From NCBI RefSeq assembly GCF_047495875.1, contig NC_092459.1, positions 21,685,795 through 21,749,794 on the forward strand: 64,000 bases of DNA. The letters are read 5' to 3'. Position 1 is the stretch's first letter; every line of letters starts with the position of its first letter. Positions 20,603-33,557 of this stretch are shown piece after piece. The position numbers were made by a program, and so were the translations under genes. The notes beneath the pieces are model-generated. The model was not told the DNA's origin. It did not search any database and worked only from the letters and a program-made list of their open reading frames with translations. This stretch comes from Pithys albifrons albifrons (taxonomy: Eukaryota > Chordata > Aves > Passeriformes > Thamnophilidae).

Positions 20603-23600
20603 ATTCCTCAGGTTTCTCATAATAAGGTCTAGAGATTAAACTTTCCTAGTGGAAAACAGTTGAGAATTGGACAGCTGCTTTTCCTGAGCAGTGCTGACCA
20701 GGAAGCCAACTCCTAACTTGTACCTGTTGGAAAGGGTTGGGCTTCCAATCAGTGTGATAATCACCACTGTATGTGCTTATAGAAATGATAGTAAACTTTT
20801 CAAGTTATATTGATTGACGTGGGTTTTGTTTTTTTCTTTTTACAGTGAAAGGATTAGAAAGGATCATCTGCTCTCCCCTTAACCTTTGGCTATCTTAGTA
20901 GAAAAAGTCAGCCTCCAGTTTTGCTAATGATCACAGCCAGTTAAATTTGTCCCTTTAAGCTGCAGAATGCTGTAAAAGCTATCCCTTGCTGCAGAGGTTC
21001 TGTATCCCCTGTGGTTGACTTTTTTCTGAAGTGTAGTTCTTACCTATGATTGCTTGCATGTGGAAAACTGAAAATATCTGTAAGTTGTAAATTCTGACAC
21101 TGCTAGTCTGAGAAGTCTGAAGCTACTCATCAGCTTTCATCTTGCAAACAGAAGTTCTGGGGGTTGCTACATCTGTGGCTACAGGATTTCTCATTTTTTC
21201 TAATATTTTGCAGTGAAGAAAAAATTATACCTGGGCACCTGTTACATCATCTTATTTTTTTATTTCTAATAGCCTGCTTTGTTTTTTCATCTTTCCCCAT
21301 GACAGTATTTGATTTAGTTAGAATGGGTGCATTTTGTCATATCTTTCTAGGACCAAAGCAGAGGAACTATATTTGGTCAGGAAACTGCAGCTGAAATTGA
21401 CTTTTGCAGCTAGAGGAAACGAGAAAAATATCAGTATCAAAGGACTGATAAGAGGAGAAAGGCTAGCCAGAAAGTAAATTACAGCTTGAAATAATCACTG
21501 TTTAAAACTACTGAACGATAATCATTCATTACAATTACCAGTTATTTTCAGCTATGAGCCACAATTACTTGAATAAATTAATGTAGTACAATTTATAGAT
21601 TATTTCTAAAAGTAGCATTAAAATTTTGGATCCTCATTACAACCTTCCTGGATAAAACCAGAGAGAAATTCACCTGATTCTTGATTATCCCCATGCTGGA
21701 CATGGCTCTGTCTTTTGGCTCCTGTATTAGTAGGACTGAAGATTGTTACTTCTGAAATACTGCTGTAAAGATCAAAAGTGAGTATAAGTTCTAAACCAAT
21801 TTCAGAATCATCTGATGGACCAACAATAGCCAGAGAAGAAAGGCATTTCAAAAGTAGAAACCGCGTAGCATAATAATTCTCTCCCTTACACTTCGTTTGC
21901 ACAGGCATGCACTGCTTTCCCCTGCCTCCCTCCTGCCCTCCAAAAAGTCCTTTATTGGCTGAACTGCAGAGAGTGTCTTGTTGAGCCCTAAAGGTGAAGG
22001 TCTTTCTTTCCTCCATGAAAGCATACAGCTGAGATTGAGCGTACTCTGAGGCTTTATTCTTCCAGAACTTCAGTCACTTTAGGCACAAGAGGAGCGTTTG
22101 GACTAAGTAATACACAATGCAAAAGTGCTAGTTATTGGTTGAAATCTTTTCCTGGAAAATGTCTGAGGCCTGGGTTCTTGACCCAAAGACGAAATGAGAT
22201 CTAATATAGTTAAGATGGAATTCAACAAGTCACAGATGTAAAATTATTAATATCAAGTTAATTCTTTCAGTGAATTCACTTTATTCTGGAAAAACATTTT
22301 ATGGTCTCATTTTCATTCGTCATTTATGAAACAGAAGTCGACATGCATAGGGAGGCAAAATTTGAGTTCACCTTTTTGAAAAGCACGTTGTACAAAATAG
22401 GACCTTTTTCTTCTTGTCCTTCAGCTCCAAGAGACACCTGCTCAAAAGGAAGAAAATACATTTTGGTGTTTGGATACCTCTTTTTCTGGGGTTGGTCAGT
22501 TAACATACAGGAAGTATCACATTGTCTTTCAAGTACTGGGGAGATTTACAAATGCCATTTCCTTTTAGCTACTGAAATGCATGTTTTATGTTCCAGGTGA
22601 CTTAGAAAAACCTTTCTTTGTTGGCACACTCTAAAGAAGTACTTAATGCAACTGTTCTTCTAGCAAATATGTAAAGGAGAGCTGAAGCATGTTGTTTATA
22701 AAAAAACCTATATTCCAGACCTCAAAAATAATTCAGAAAGAAGTGTGTTCTGAATCAGAGTACAGATATGCAATTCTTCAGGATTCAGAGATTAATGGTA
22801 AATAAAAAGACCAGTTAATACCACCTTTTCCAGTGTTTTATTAATTATAATCCGGCTACAAACATGCATTAGAACTCACAGTGATGCTCACCAGATGTCT
22901 TTTTGCTAGTTAGAAAAGAAAATTCTAACTGGTTTTTTTCTTTTTTTTTCCCTTCAATAAAAGCAAAATGAAAAATAAGACACAAAGAGCACAGAAGAAA
23001 AATTGCATAATGGGGAGGGAGAAGCAATTAACTTGAAAAATGTAGAACTGAAAATTAGAACATACTTTGGCTAAGTCTTCCACTTGGTAACTGTAATTAA
23101 AGAGGACTGCTTGTCTTATTGAAGCAATAAAACAAAATATTGTCTGCTTAGCAAATGACCTCTAACTTGCAAAAACACACAGTTCTGAATGCAAATGAAA
23201 TAATGGGTTGGAAGAAATTAAATTTATTCCAATTTCTACATTTTGTGAGTGTCCCTCTGCATTCTTGAGTCTTTGAATCACTTTTAAGTGCACTGACAGG
23301 ACATTTATTCAGAATACTTGCTGTACGATCTTGTATGTGATGTATTGTAGCATAAAAGCTGCAATTCATACCCTGACTTTGCAGAGTAAGGTCAGGACAG
23401 GCCGCAGGTTTCCTGATTTTTGTTGATCCAATCTTTCACATACCTATATACAAGGTATTAAGGAACTGTTAACAAACATTTCTGCCCTGAAGCTGAAGAA
23501 GCAGCTGTAGGATTTCAAGCTGCTCTGATCTTGGTTTATGTTAATGCTTTTTTTTTAACGCAAGTTTGGAGAAAGTAGTGGTGATTAGTAACAGTTTCAT

Positions 23601-26290
23601 AAGATTTATAAAAAATTACAAGGAAGGATTTTTTTTTCAGATTCTGACACATCAGGTTTTAGCTTTATAGCTAATACTGTGCAAAGACCCCCAAGAACGT
23701 AGTGCAATTCCTTTTTTGGATTTAACTCCAGACTTTGGCTAAAAGAGGTTCATTTTGATAGCACTGAGGCTTGGATTTGTATACTTAGGGAGAACATCAT
23801 GACCATGCTGAAACATACATATTTGACTTAGATCTGAGTTTTTCCACCCAGAAAGATTGGACAGAGCAAAGCATAATCTTGTTTTCAAGCCTTGTTTTTT
23901 TGCCTTCCTGGGCTGTCACATCCCAGAATCCTTTAATGTTCATGAGTTTTTGCAGATCCCACAATGGGTATTAAGATAGTATGAAGTATGTCCTCACAAT
24001 TGTATCATGTGACCCTATATCTGATTTCAGTTATCTGGCCTAACCTGTGCAGTAGTGTGTCTGATATTGCAGTCCTTTCACCACAAGAACTCTTACTTAA
24101 TTTCTTACTAGATGTCTTTTTCGAGTGTTTATTCTTAAATTCTGAGTTTATGTAACTTAATACTAGTTATATTAATGCTATGAAAGACATTTATAATATG
24201 TATTATTGCATTGTTATTATTTTTGCTCAAAGTCTGTATGAAAATCCAGTGTAGAATTGAGTTGGAACTTCCAAGAGCAATTGAATATGACTGCTTGTTT
24301 AGAGTTGAAATGCAGTAGAAAGTATTTTGGCTTAGAATAGAACAAAATCTGATTACAGATATGTTCACTTTATCCTCTCTTCAACTGCCAAGCTAGCAGT
24401 AGAGTAAGACATCAGCAGTAAGTATTGCTGGCAACAAGTTTGAATTTAGAAACATACATTTCCAAAAATACTGCATAGATTTTCTCTCAAATGTTTCAAT
24501 ATAAAAGTTGTGCCCTTTTGTCTTTTGAAGTTGAATTCCATTCTATTATTGAGTGGTTTTACATTTTGACATTGTATACATTTTCAGTTCTGAAGTATTG
24601 TAGACCTTTCATATTGTGGCCTGAGTGCATGTTTATCATGAACTTAAAAAAAATTGAATATGCTGCATTATGTTGCTTCTGAAGGCTCAAATAGATCAGG
24701 TTTATGTTTTCCAAATTTACCTGCCCACAGAATGAAATTGCCGTGGGGATGTTGAAATTGCACCTTCTTACATTAATATCTACTTTGTCAATGGTGTCTA
24801 AATTATGTTCTATTTATGCAAAGAATGTTTATATAATGAGCAGTGATGGTTCAAATTATTAGTCTACATTGTATTAGTCTAATAGTCTGCACAGGTAATT
24901 CCAAGTCCATTCTTAAATGAAAAAATGCTCGATTGCTCAATAGAGAACAGTTCTGTACTGATAAGAGAGGTCAGATGGAATTGCATCAGAGTGTGTTCTT
25001 TCTTCTGTCCCTTGATTCATTACTGGGTAAAATGAGTTGCCCTCAAGTCTTTTTTTGGCCTGTACTAGCAACTCAAAGTATTTTTGTGGTTTCAGCTCAG
25101 TACATTACTCAAATGAAACTTAATTTTAGCAGAAATGTTGGGAGCTTACCACTTGTGGTTGTGGTATTATATTGAGGGGCAGAAATAGGAATTACTTTTT
25201 CTCATGGACAAATACTTATCTGGAGAAATAATTTAAATTTATATATTAATTTTGAAAATTAGGAGGAGTTGTTTTAATTACTTGTATAAAATTCAGTTGA
25301 TCTGTTTTTTCTAAAAAATTAAACTGTTTATGTATTTATGCCTGTTTATGTAACTACCTCTTCTTGCATGTGTTTTTTGATGACCGTGTTCTGTTTAATT
25401 ATGTATTTCTCTAATTCTGCTAATATTCATGTTCTTTCCTACATTTGTGCATGTTGGAGGCCTTCGTGGTCATTTCTGATGAACTCACTTCTTTTGTGAC
25501 TTGTGTAGTGCTAATTCATACGAAGCCCCTTTAAAGTCCATAGGGGGTAAACACTCCTGCTTCACACGCCAAGCTATGGAGGAGGCGGGGAGGGGTATTG
25601 CAGGGAAAGGCAAGGTGCTTTTTATGGTGTCTCAGAGTTGCTACTTTGAGGATTGCTGTACTCTTTGAGTATACCTTGTGTGTTATGTTACTTGGACAAT
25701 TTCTATTCACTAGAAAATAGTGATAAGTGAAGGAATGTTTACTTTACATGAGCATAAAATGCTGAAATAATGCCAAAAAAAAAGCTCTCTACTATAAAAA
25801 TAAAATCATTAAAATTATATTTTTCAATAAATATACTCTTGTTTCTCCAGCATCTGAGATGGTCTCTGCCTTTTTTTTTTTTTTGAAAAAACTGGAATTT
25901 TAAATAACAAGTTTTCTTTGTTCTAGGTAAGGTGCCTTTTCCTTTCCATCTGACCAAAAGGAAAGGGCAGAATACGAATACTATCCTCTTTTTCTGTCAT
26001 CTCAGAGTGGGAATTCTTTGCTTTTTGTTTTTACTAATGAAAGCTTACACTCCTGTATTCTGGTATATCAGATGCTTTGATACAAGATAGGATGGAAATG
26101 GTTTCCTTTGTTCCTTGTCCTCAAAGTTTAATATTTCTAGTATGTGTGTTAATTAGCACACTTTTCTCCAGGTTATACTGTAATTATGAAGTGGTTTAGT
26201 CTTTTTAGAGGAGCAGTTTCTAATTAAAAGTTTTTTCAAAGGGGAAATTTTTTTAGATTTCTGATATTTTCTTGTCTCTTACATCTCTAG
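20603..26290 (+). other. MCPH1: MCPH1 intron, no recognised content
   Basis: AT-rich. The longest open frame is 132 codons on the minus strand (21618-22016), which I do not recognise. No RNA gene or repeat family was identified. It ends in a TCTTACATCTCTAG acceptor. Confidence 0.55.
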
Positions 26291-26332
26291 CCAACAATGA
26301 CACTAGTTATGACACATATTTCTTCTGAGAAA
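26291..26332 (+). CDS. MCPH1: MCPH1 short exon leading into BRCT2
   Basis: This 42-base exon lies between CATCTCTAG and GTATTG. In phase 0 it reads PTMTLVMTHISSEK, matching human PTRTLVMTSMPSEK directly before BRCT2. The match over 14 residues, with splice signals on both sides, makes the exon identity firm. The human Arg is Met here (AGG to ATG type change). Whether it is still used is doubtful, because the exons before and after it are broken. Confidence 0.75.
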
Positions 26333-28762
26333 GTATTGAACATTCAGACAACTTATTCACCATACCATTTAAATTTGAATGTTGTTCATTTTATGTGTAT
26401 ACAAAATGAAATTCATCTTTGGGTTGTGCACTGTATTTCATTCTGTATTCTGGCTAAGAACTCGTACACATGTGTATGTCATTGCTATTTGCACTGTATG
26501 TGCATGTTTATGTTGCTGTGGTCAGACTGAAGTAGTTCTGTAGGTGAGCTCAACAGGGCTTTAGAGCAATAAAACTAGAATCTTAGACAACTTTTGAATT
26601 TTTCTGAAGGAAAATAGTAGTTGTATGTAGTAAATGGTTCAGCTCAAGACTTAGGTTTTTCCCCATACATTTTAATTATTTTTATTTGAAAAGTCATAAT
26701 CTGAAACATCAGTTTAAAATGTTTTCTTTCATACAAATAGTTGCAGAATAATATCAGTTGTAGGCTTTTTAGCCACTTAGTTTCAAAACATTAGAAGCAG
26801 CTGCCACTGCATATTTTGGGAGAGAGTTAATAATTTTCTGGCATGCTCTTATCATTCTCTTAAAAGTCATACAGCATAAAGAACATCCAAAAAAAACATA
26901 ATTTCATGTTTTATACTACACTTGCTTACAGTTTTTGAATTCTTTTTCAAAACTCAAGATATTTTTACTACCCACAAATCTGTTTCAGGTTTGATGTACT
27001 TAAATCTTGACAGTTGCATAGATATAAGTACTCAGAAACAGCACTTAGTGGCTATCCTTTCAGAAGTTTTTTGTAAATGGTTGTCAATAGCTATTAACAA
27101 GTATACTTACATATGTCAGAAACATAAAATGAAATTAATATTTTTAATACTTTTCTTGTACTTAATGTGTCTGGGTGCTAGTAACACCAGGATTATAAAA
27201 TGAAGTTTGCAAGTCATGCAGTACAGGATCACTGAGGAGGAGGTAAAGGTCATAGCTACAGTGTAGATAGTAGGGGAAAACAGAGGCTGTGGTCTGCCTA
27301 AAATAGGAGAACAATTCCTGGCAGAGCTGGGGAAAAATTTATTTTTTTTTAGAGAGGTCATTAATATAGTATGTCTTTCATGTTGCTTGTATGTTGACTT
27401 TTCCCACTACCCAATTATTATTTCATTAAAATAAAATGTCTGCTGATAACAATTGCTTTTCTTCAGAACCTTTTTGTAAAGACTGCTTTTGACTGACTGC
27501 AGTTGTAGGCATGTAGGCATTCATCAACTTTTAAGTGGGTTAAGGGAGAAGGACTGCTTCTGAAAGAACTAAAGGACAGAAGATAGTCCTCCAAAATACA
27601 ACCCAGTGGTCAAAAGTGAATTCTACTACCCTGTAGCTACAGCCTCAAAAATGGTTCATTAGAATTTACATTTTAGGATGCATGAGTTCAGTGATTTTAT
27701 GGCATCAGGGTTTGAGTTTATATTAAATGCTGCTCACTGATTCACAGCCAGCAGATACCTCTTTTTCTGACTTAAAAATTCAGTGAAATTTTGCTGTAAA
27801 TTTTCATCCATCAGTTTTTGTAGCTGGCTCAGGTATAAACTGGTGACATTTCTCTGCAGTTTATAAGACATTTTAGATTCAGATCTTGTACAACAGGAAT
27901 TTTTCCTCTCATTAGAAGGAATTTTATGTAAATGCAGGAAAACACTGAGAAAGGGTTCAGGTAGAGCATGGAAATGCATCACCTGAGCATTCAATTGGGG
28001 CAGGACCAGCCACTATGGGTTGCAGTGTCACAAAAACATGTAGGCTATGTCAAGTTAAAACTCACAAAATGAAAACGGAATAGTAAATATTCGAGTAACA
28101 ATCAAAGCAATATAGCCGAGACCAGAATTCACACTGGACCGAAGGTCACTTGTTAGATATTTTAGGCATCTCAATATACAATATTACCTTTTGACTTAAA
28201 TATGAAATTAATTTGCTATACCTTTTTTACTATTATTTGTTTTAAACTTCTTGAAAAATAGTTCAATCCAATGTCTCTAAATTTAGACACAGCATTTTAT
28301 TCAGATGCTGAAAATCTGGTGTTTCATAATGAAATCCTGTTAAGAGAGCTGTGTCTAAATGTTTGCATTTATTGGTAATATTTTTTTGATAGTACTACAA
28401 AAGCAATGAAGAATTAGACTGTTGTACTGGGCATTGTACACAAACAACATATTAGATAATTCTGCGCTGAAAAGCTTTTTTAACAGTCAAGATAGATGTG
28501 AGGGACTAAAGGGCTTTGAAGTGCAAGTAGATATGATTGTGTGATAACAGAGAAGGGTTTGTTTGGACTCTGTGAAGAGGCTAATGAATTTAGGGCTAGC
28601 ATGCTAGGGAGAGGCTTAGTGAGAAAAGGACAAGAAATAATTAGTGAAGAAAGAAATGTGATGAGTTTGAGTTAATGTGTGTTCTGTGTATGTGCTTATA
28701 TAATTCTGCATATCCATTCAATGTTGTTTGCATTTGTTGGGATTTTTTCCTATTCTTTTTAG
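26333..28762 (+). other. MCPH1: MCPH1 intron
   Basis: AT-rich, with no recognised genes or repeats. Open frames up to 93 codons have no detectable homology. It ends in a CCTATTCTTTTTAG acceptor. Confidence 0.6.
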
Positions 28763-28915
28763 GAAAAAAATTAGAGTAATTCAGGTCATAACAAGTTTGG
28801 AGACTTTTGTTCTCAAATGATGTATGTGAACCAAGTCATGTAGTTACTGGGGGTCCTCATTGTATCTTGAATGTTATGCTGGGAATTGCTCATGGGTGTT
28901 GGTTTGTTATCATGG
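28763..28915 (+). pseudogene. MCPH1: MCPH1 BRCT2 exon with frame breaks
   Basis: Human BRCT2 starts VIQVVDKLKGF..APDVCETTTHV and continues LNVLLGIARGCWVLSYDW. Here one frame gives VIQVITSLETFVL (28776 onward), then runs into TGA. The continuation NDVCEPSHVVTGGPHCILNV and MLGIAHGCW lies in another frame. Upstream, the phase-0 start from the acceptor (GAAAAAAATTAG) also hits a stop. One codon is missing at CE-TT-TH (CEPSHVV), and two human Arg codons appear as Cys and His. The donor GG|GTAAGA is good, but the last residues no longer align with VLSYDW. The exon is clearly homologous; it is decayed, or the assembly has homopolymer errors (several of the breaks are next to A, G or T runs). Confidence 0.75.
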
Positions 28916-31900
28916 GTAAGAAATGCTTTTTAATTTTACTACACAACAAATTAAACTTTTTTTATATAGCTGAAATATCAGCTAGGACCTTGTTTGTGTC
29001 CATGTTACATACAATGGTGCAAGGTTCAGCTATTCAGGCTTACCTAGAATTAGTTCAGATAGATGAAATTTGTCTGTGTGAAGGTCTGTTACTGTGAGCT
29101 ACAATCTTTCAGTGCTTAATCTAACCAAAGTATTTATTGTACCTCAGTATGTATTTTAGGAAGACCTGAAGTTTTATCTCATGGATGAGAAACTCACATC
29201 CCGTGCATTATTTTTGGACAGATTAAAGGCTAAATAAACCATTTCTGCGCAATGTTAGCCTATTCACATTATTCAGATTGAATTTTTTATATCCTGATTT
29301 AATATATTTGTTATGTTCTGGAACATGTATTTTGCTCAGCATTTGGTAAAAATGAAGGGGAGTTGTTAGATACTTTGCTGCAAGTGGGAAAAATACAAAA
29401 TAGAAATAACTGTGACTGGGTGGGTAGCTGACCTGTCAGCCCAGGCTTAAACCATCTCAATTGCTCATTGTGATGATAGAGATGAACTACTCAGTCTGAC
29501 ATTGCAGGGGATGCTTTTTCAGCTTTCCCAGTTTCCAGAGCTAGAAAACATAGATATTGGAATTTACACGGAAATAGTTCTTTGTCTTATATAGGAAAGG
29601 TTTTTTGAGAAACTTTAAATTTCTTCATTTCCTTTTTCTTATAATTACTTCAAGATTTAGTTGATGACCTGAAAATAAACTTTATTGCCTCTTCTAACTT
29701 CTGATACTCCTATATCCAGCATTCATACTTGATCCATACGGTACTGCTTTATCGTTACAAGTTAAATCTTTTGTAACTGCACCTTTGAAAATTTCTGGAT
29801 AGCTCCTTCTCAATAGAAAAACATTTGTATTTCAACTAAGAGTAGTATTGCAAATCATAACTTGTTTTTGTCCTACATTAATTCAAAGTATTTTTTAGTG
29901 TTGCTATGAAAATATACTGGTTGAAAATTTGTCAAAGTCAAAAGCAAACTTTCAGTGACTTGGAATGGAAAGCTCTTGTCTTTGTTTTCATGAAAACTGA
30001 ATGTTTTAGTGAATGGTGACCTAATTATTTACTCCAGGACCTGTTCATGAACTCAGTATCTAATTTTCCTTTTATCTAGGAACGTAGATACAGTGCCTTT
30101 GTACTCAATTCCAGAACCATGATAGACAAGCATTAATCCATCTTTTGTTAAGACAAACACAATTCATTTCTAAACAAAATTCTGTAAATACTACAAGGAT
30201 TGATAGAGGTTGTTGCTGTAGAATTGGCCTGGAAAATGAAGAGGGATTATTTAATCATAACTAATCTATTGGGTTTATCTTTCAGTCTGTTTGGGTTGTT
30301 TTCCAGCTACTTTTGGTACAAACATAGTTTTGGTACTATAAGGACATGATGTTCACATTACACAGCATGGTACATCTGTTCCTGCTCAAGATTATTTATG
30401 AAGAATTTATTTTCATGTAGGATGTCTCTATGAATTGTATTAGAACTTACAATTTTCGTGGTTCAGTTAAAGTTGATTTATCCTGGGATTAAAAGAGAAA
30501 TGGCTTGGATTAACAAAGTTTTTATATTTCCAATAAATATATACAGCTATGAGTATAAAGCTAACATACTCCAATATTCTCACTGTAAATTGCTAAAAGT
30601 AATTGTAAAAAAAATATACACAAGTACCACCTTAAAATTTGTAACTTAAATCCTAAGTGGGATTCTGTATGTGTTTAAGAAATTACTATACTTGGCTGAA
30701 CACAGCCATGCATTATTAAGTTTTGAATATTTGCTAAATGTCATTGATTTATTAATGTGCTTAACTCTTATTTTTATGTTTAACTGTACAAATTATTTTC
30801 TCTTTTTGTATATCTGTTGCATTTTCAGATATTTGGTTGTACATTTTCTAAAAGAAAACATAATATTCTTCGGATTTTTTGTATTCAAGTTCAGCAATAG
30901 GTTTGAAGATATGCTGCTTTTTATTATCAGCAACAAATCACTGTTCGCTTCTGATCGCCTGCAAATTGGATACCTCCCCTCAGAAGTCAAGCACTACTTG
31001 TCACATCACACAAAGCACCGGCTTTTGTTCACATTAAAGGTGGCTGTTTGCCCTGACAATTGTGAAGCATAAGCTATTTTGGACTGAAAACTATAGAGCT
31101 TAATTTAGAAAATAATTTTGTTATCAAAAAGGAGTTTGCAATTTACTTTGTGTAGCAACAGATTTGGAGCAAAGGAGCTCTTTATAGCAACTTATTTTCC
31201 TAGATGAAATAAGGCCATTTTATATGGTTTACATTGCTATTTTATAATCAGTCTGTTCAGTTTAGAATTTTTCATTAGTGAGCTGGAAAAGCTAACTTTA
31301 CCATGCTCAATCTCTATAATACTAGTTTTTATGTAAGTGGAATAGCTCATAGACTTGCTACCAAGTTTTATGGAATAATGTTTTATAATTAAAACTGATA
31401 ACATATGAATTTGTATAGCATCTTCCAAAATAATTAAAATAAATACAGAGGATTTCAATTATTGTGATGCAAGCATGGGGATAATTTCATGCACTTATGA
31501 AATTCAGCTTTTTCCAAGGTGAATAATGACAGTTTAATGGTGCATGGCTGTGCTAACAGTAAGAAATGAACATCATCTATTTGAAATGGCTAGAGAACTA
31601 ATTAGAGGAAATGTGACAGAGGTAGAACTATTCTAAAACAGGGATTTATTTCTAATAAATTCCCATATATCCCGTTTTGGGGGAATTTGTATGCTTGTTG
31701 TTCACGTAATACTACCTATTGCTCTAGAAGCAGCAGGGTATCTCACTAGTGGGTAATATTGCTTGTTTTGACTTGTATTTAAAGGGTGCCAGATGGCAGC
31801 TACAGGAAGGATGTTGTGAAGCTCCAATATCTTTAAAAGAGAAAAGTTGTTGAATTGAATGACAGTGGAGAAACCTGGCAAATAACTTACCAGTCTTTTA

Positions 31901-32430
31901 TCTATATGAGAAGCTTTATGGCTCACCACTGATGAAATTAATGCGGAAAATAATCTTGTCTTCCATCAGAATGTGTTTCTGAATTTAGACTATGTACAAA
32001 TTAGTAGCAAAGTGTTCTTTATATGACTCAAGTGCAGGGCCAATGCAGAAACTTCACTCTTTTTCATTTTCCCATTAAGATGATGGTTTTATCAATTGAA
32101 GGATAGTATCTGAACACTTTTTGTGGGGCTTTCAGTATTATAGTCTACCAAGTGCAAGTTATGATAAATTGAAGACTGGCTTAGAAAATCAATCTGTTGT
32201 TCTGTTTTGGGCAATGTTCTTGCATTGTAACTAATTCAGACATCTGCTGAAAGTAAAGTTTTACAAAAATAGTACTTTAAGGCAAAGACTAAGCACAAGA
32301 ATTAAAATCAAAACTTAACTTATGGAAAATCCACAGAATTGTTTTATATGATTTATGAAGAAATATTTTCACCATTTGAACTGCAGTGTTTAGCATGCAA
32401 TTTTAAAGCACATTATGAAGAAAAAAAAAC
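28916..32430 (+). other. MCPH1: MCPH1 intron between BRCT2 segment and ANGPT2
   Basis: An exon for the second half of BRCT2 and the start of BRCT3 would be expected about here from the human gene order. I found no sequence resembling the human segments LWSLELGHWISEEP or VAKLCELVHLCGG. AT-rich, with one 133-codon + frame at 30671-31072 that I do not recognise. Confidence 0.5.
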
Positions 32431-32439
32431 AAAGATCAC

Positions 32440-33396
32440 CTAGTAGAGTAATTTATTCACATTGTGCCATACATTGAGGGCTTTCTTAGGGAAAATTTCT
32501 GGGGGAAAGCCCTAGCCTTACTGAAAAACCCCCAGCCGGACATCTGGTGTTAATGCCATCACTTCATTTATAGAATACTGGTCAATTATTTTACAGGTAA
32601 ATGACAAGGGAAGGAAAAAGTGCAATCTTCATAAAAATATAAAGAAATACATACTATATTGTAATTTATAGGGATTTTTGTAATTTAAAGATAGTAACTG
32701 TAATAGTACAAACTGAAAGAAATGGTGATTTTTGTACATGGTATTTCCCAAGAATAAATGCAAACTATTTAAATGCTTTTTTTCCTCTGTTAAATAACGT
32801 AATACAGGCTATTGGAAAAAATCCCCAAGTAAGTGTAAGAATTGCTTAGGAGACTTTGGGGGGAAAGAATGTATTCTCTAACTACCATAGTACTGAGTTA
32901 ATTACAGGATAGTATTTTTTTATGTACATAAAGGGCAAACATAACACAGAAAGATAAATAGTTCTCTATCTAACAAAGTGTTTTATATTAACGTTTAAAG
33001 TACAGTGGTGAGGCAAAACACATATTTCTAAAACTATTTTCGAGTTTTTTTCACAGTTCCAGTTATTTACTAACACATACATAGCATAAATGATCAATAA
33101 AACAGAGTCCTTAAGTTGTCTGAGAGTTTCTTGGATGTTCTTTTTAATCAGTCATTTGGCCATATCACTGTTATATCAGGCTGATGCTTTAGACTTTGTG
33201 TCTGGTTGAATAATATGAGCTTTAGCTGATCAAGGGTATTGCCATTCAGGAATTGTACTGAAGTGACCCCTTCAGAACACTAGTGCACGTTTTCTGGGCT
33301 TGAAAAATGAGACAAGTTGCAGATGTGTGTTTATATGCTTGGCAAATTAAGTCTTTGAAAACTATACAATACACAATTCACATAATGCAAAAACAT
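32440..33396 (-). other. ANGPT2: Probable ANGPT2 3' UTR
   Basis: It directly follows the ANGPT2 stop codon on the minus strand. A minus-strand AATAAA is seen at 32452-32457, followed on that strand by a U-rich stretch (the + strand A-run at 32421-32429), a typical cleavage-site context. A further signal at 31645-31650 could give a longer form. The end point is inferred. Confidence 0.4.
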
Positions 33397-33557
33397 TTAG
33401 AAATCTGCTGGTCGAATCATCATAGTCGTAGCTTTGAGAGAGTATCCCGAGCCCTTCCAGTAGTACCACTTGATCCCATTAAACTTGTTATTGTTCTGTC
33501 GTAATGGATAATACATTCCATTGAGGTTAGAAGGACCACATGCATCAAACCACCATC
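33397..33557 (-). CDS. ANGPT2: ANGPT2 last coding exon (exon 9)
   Basis: Angiopoietin-2 is a secreted glycoprotein ligand of the endothelial TIE2 receptor. It antagonises or weakly activates TIE2 depending on context and drives vessel remodelling. This exon codes for the C-terminal end of the fibrinogen-like domain. It starts in phase 1 (G|GA) with GWWFDACGPSNLNGMYYP, continues NKFNGIKWYYWKGSGYSLKA and ends MMIRPADF, then TAA at 33397-33399. It is nearly identical to the human protein (human YYPQRQNTNKF, here YYPLRQNNNKF). The P-domain residues that contact TIE2 lie in this region, and the Cys of DACG is kept. The acceptor on minus is CTGTCTTGCAG. No break is seen. Confidence 0.97.
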
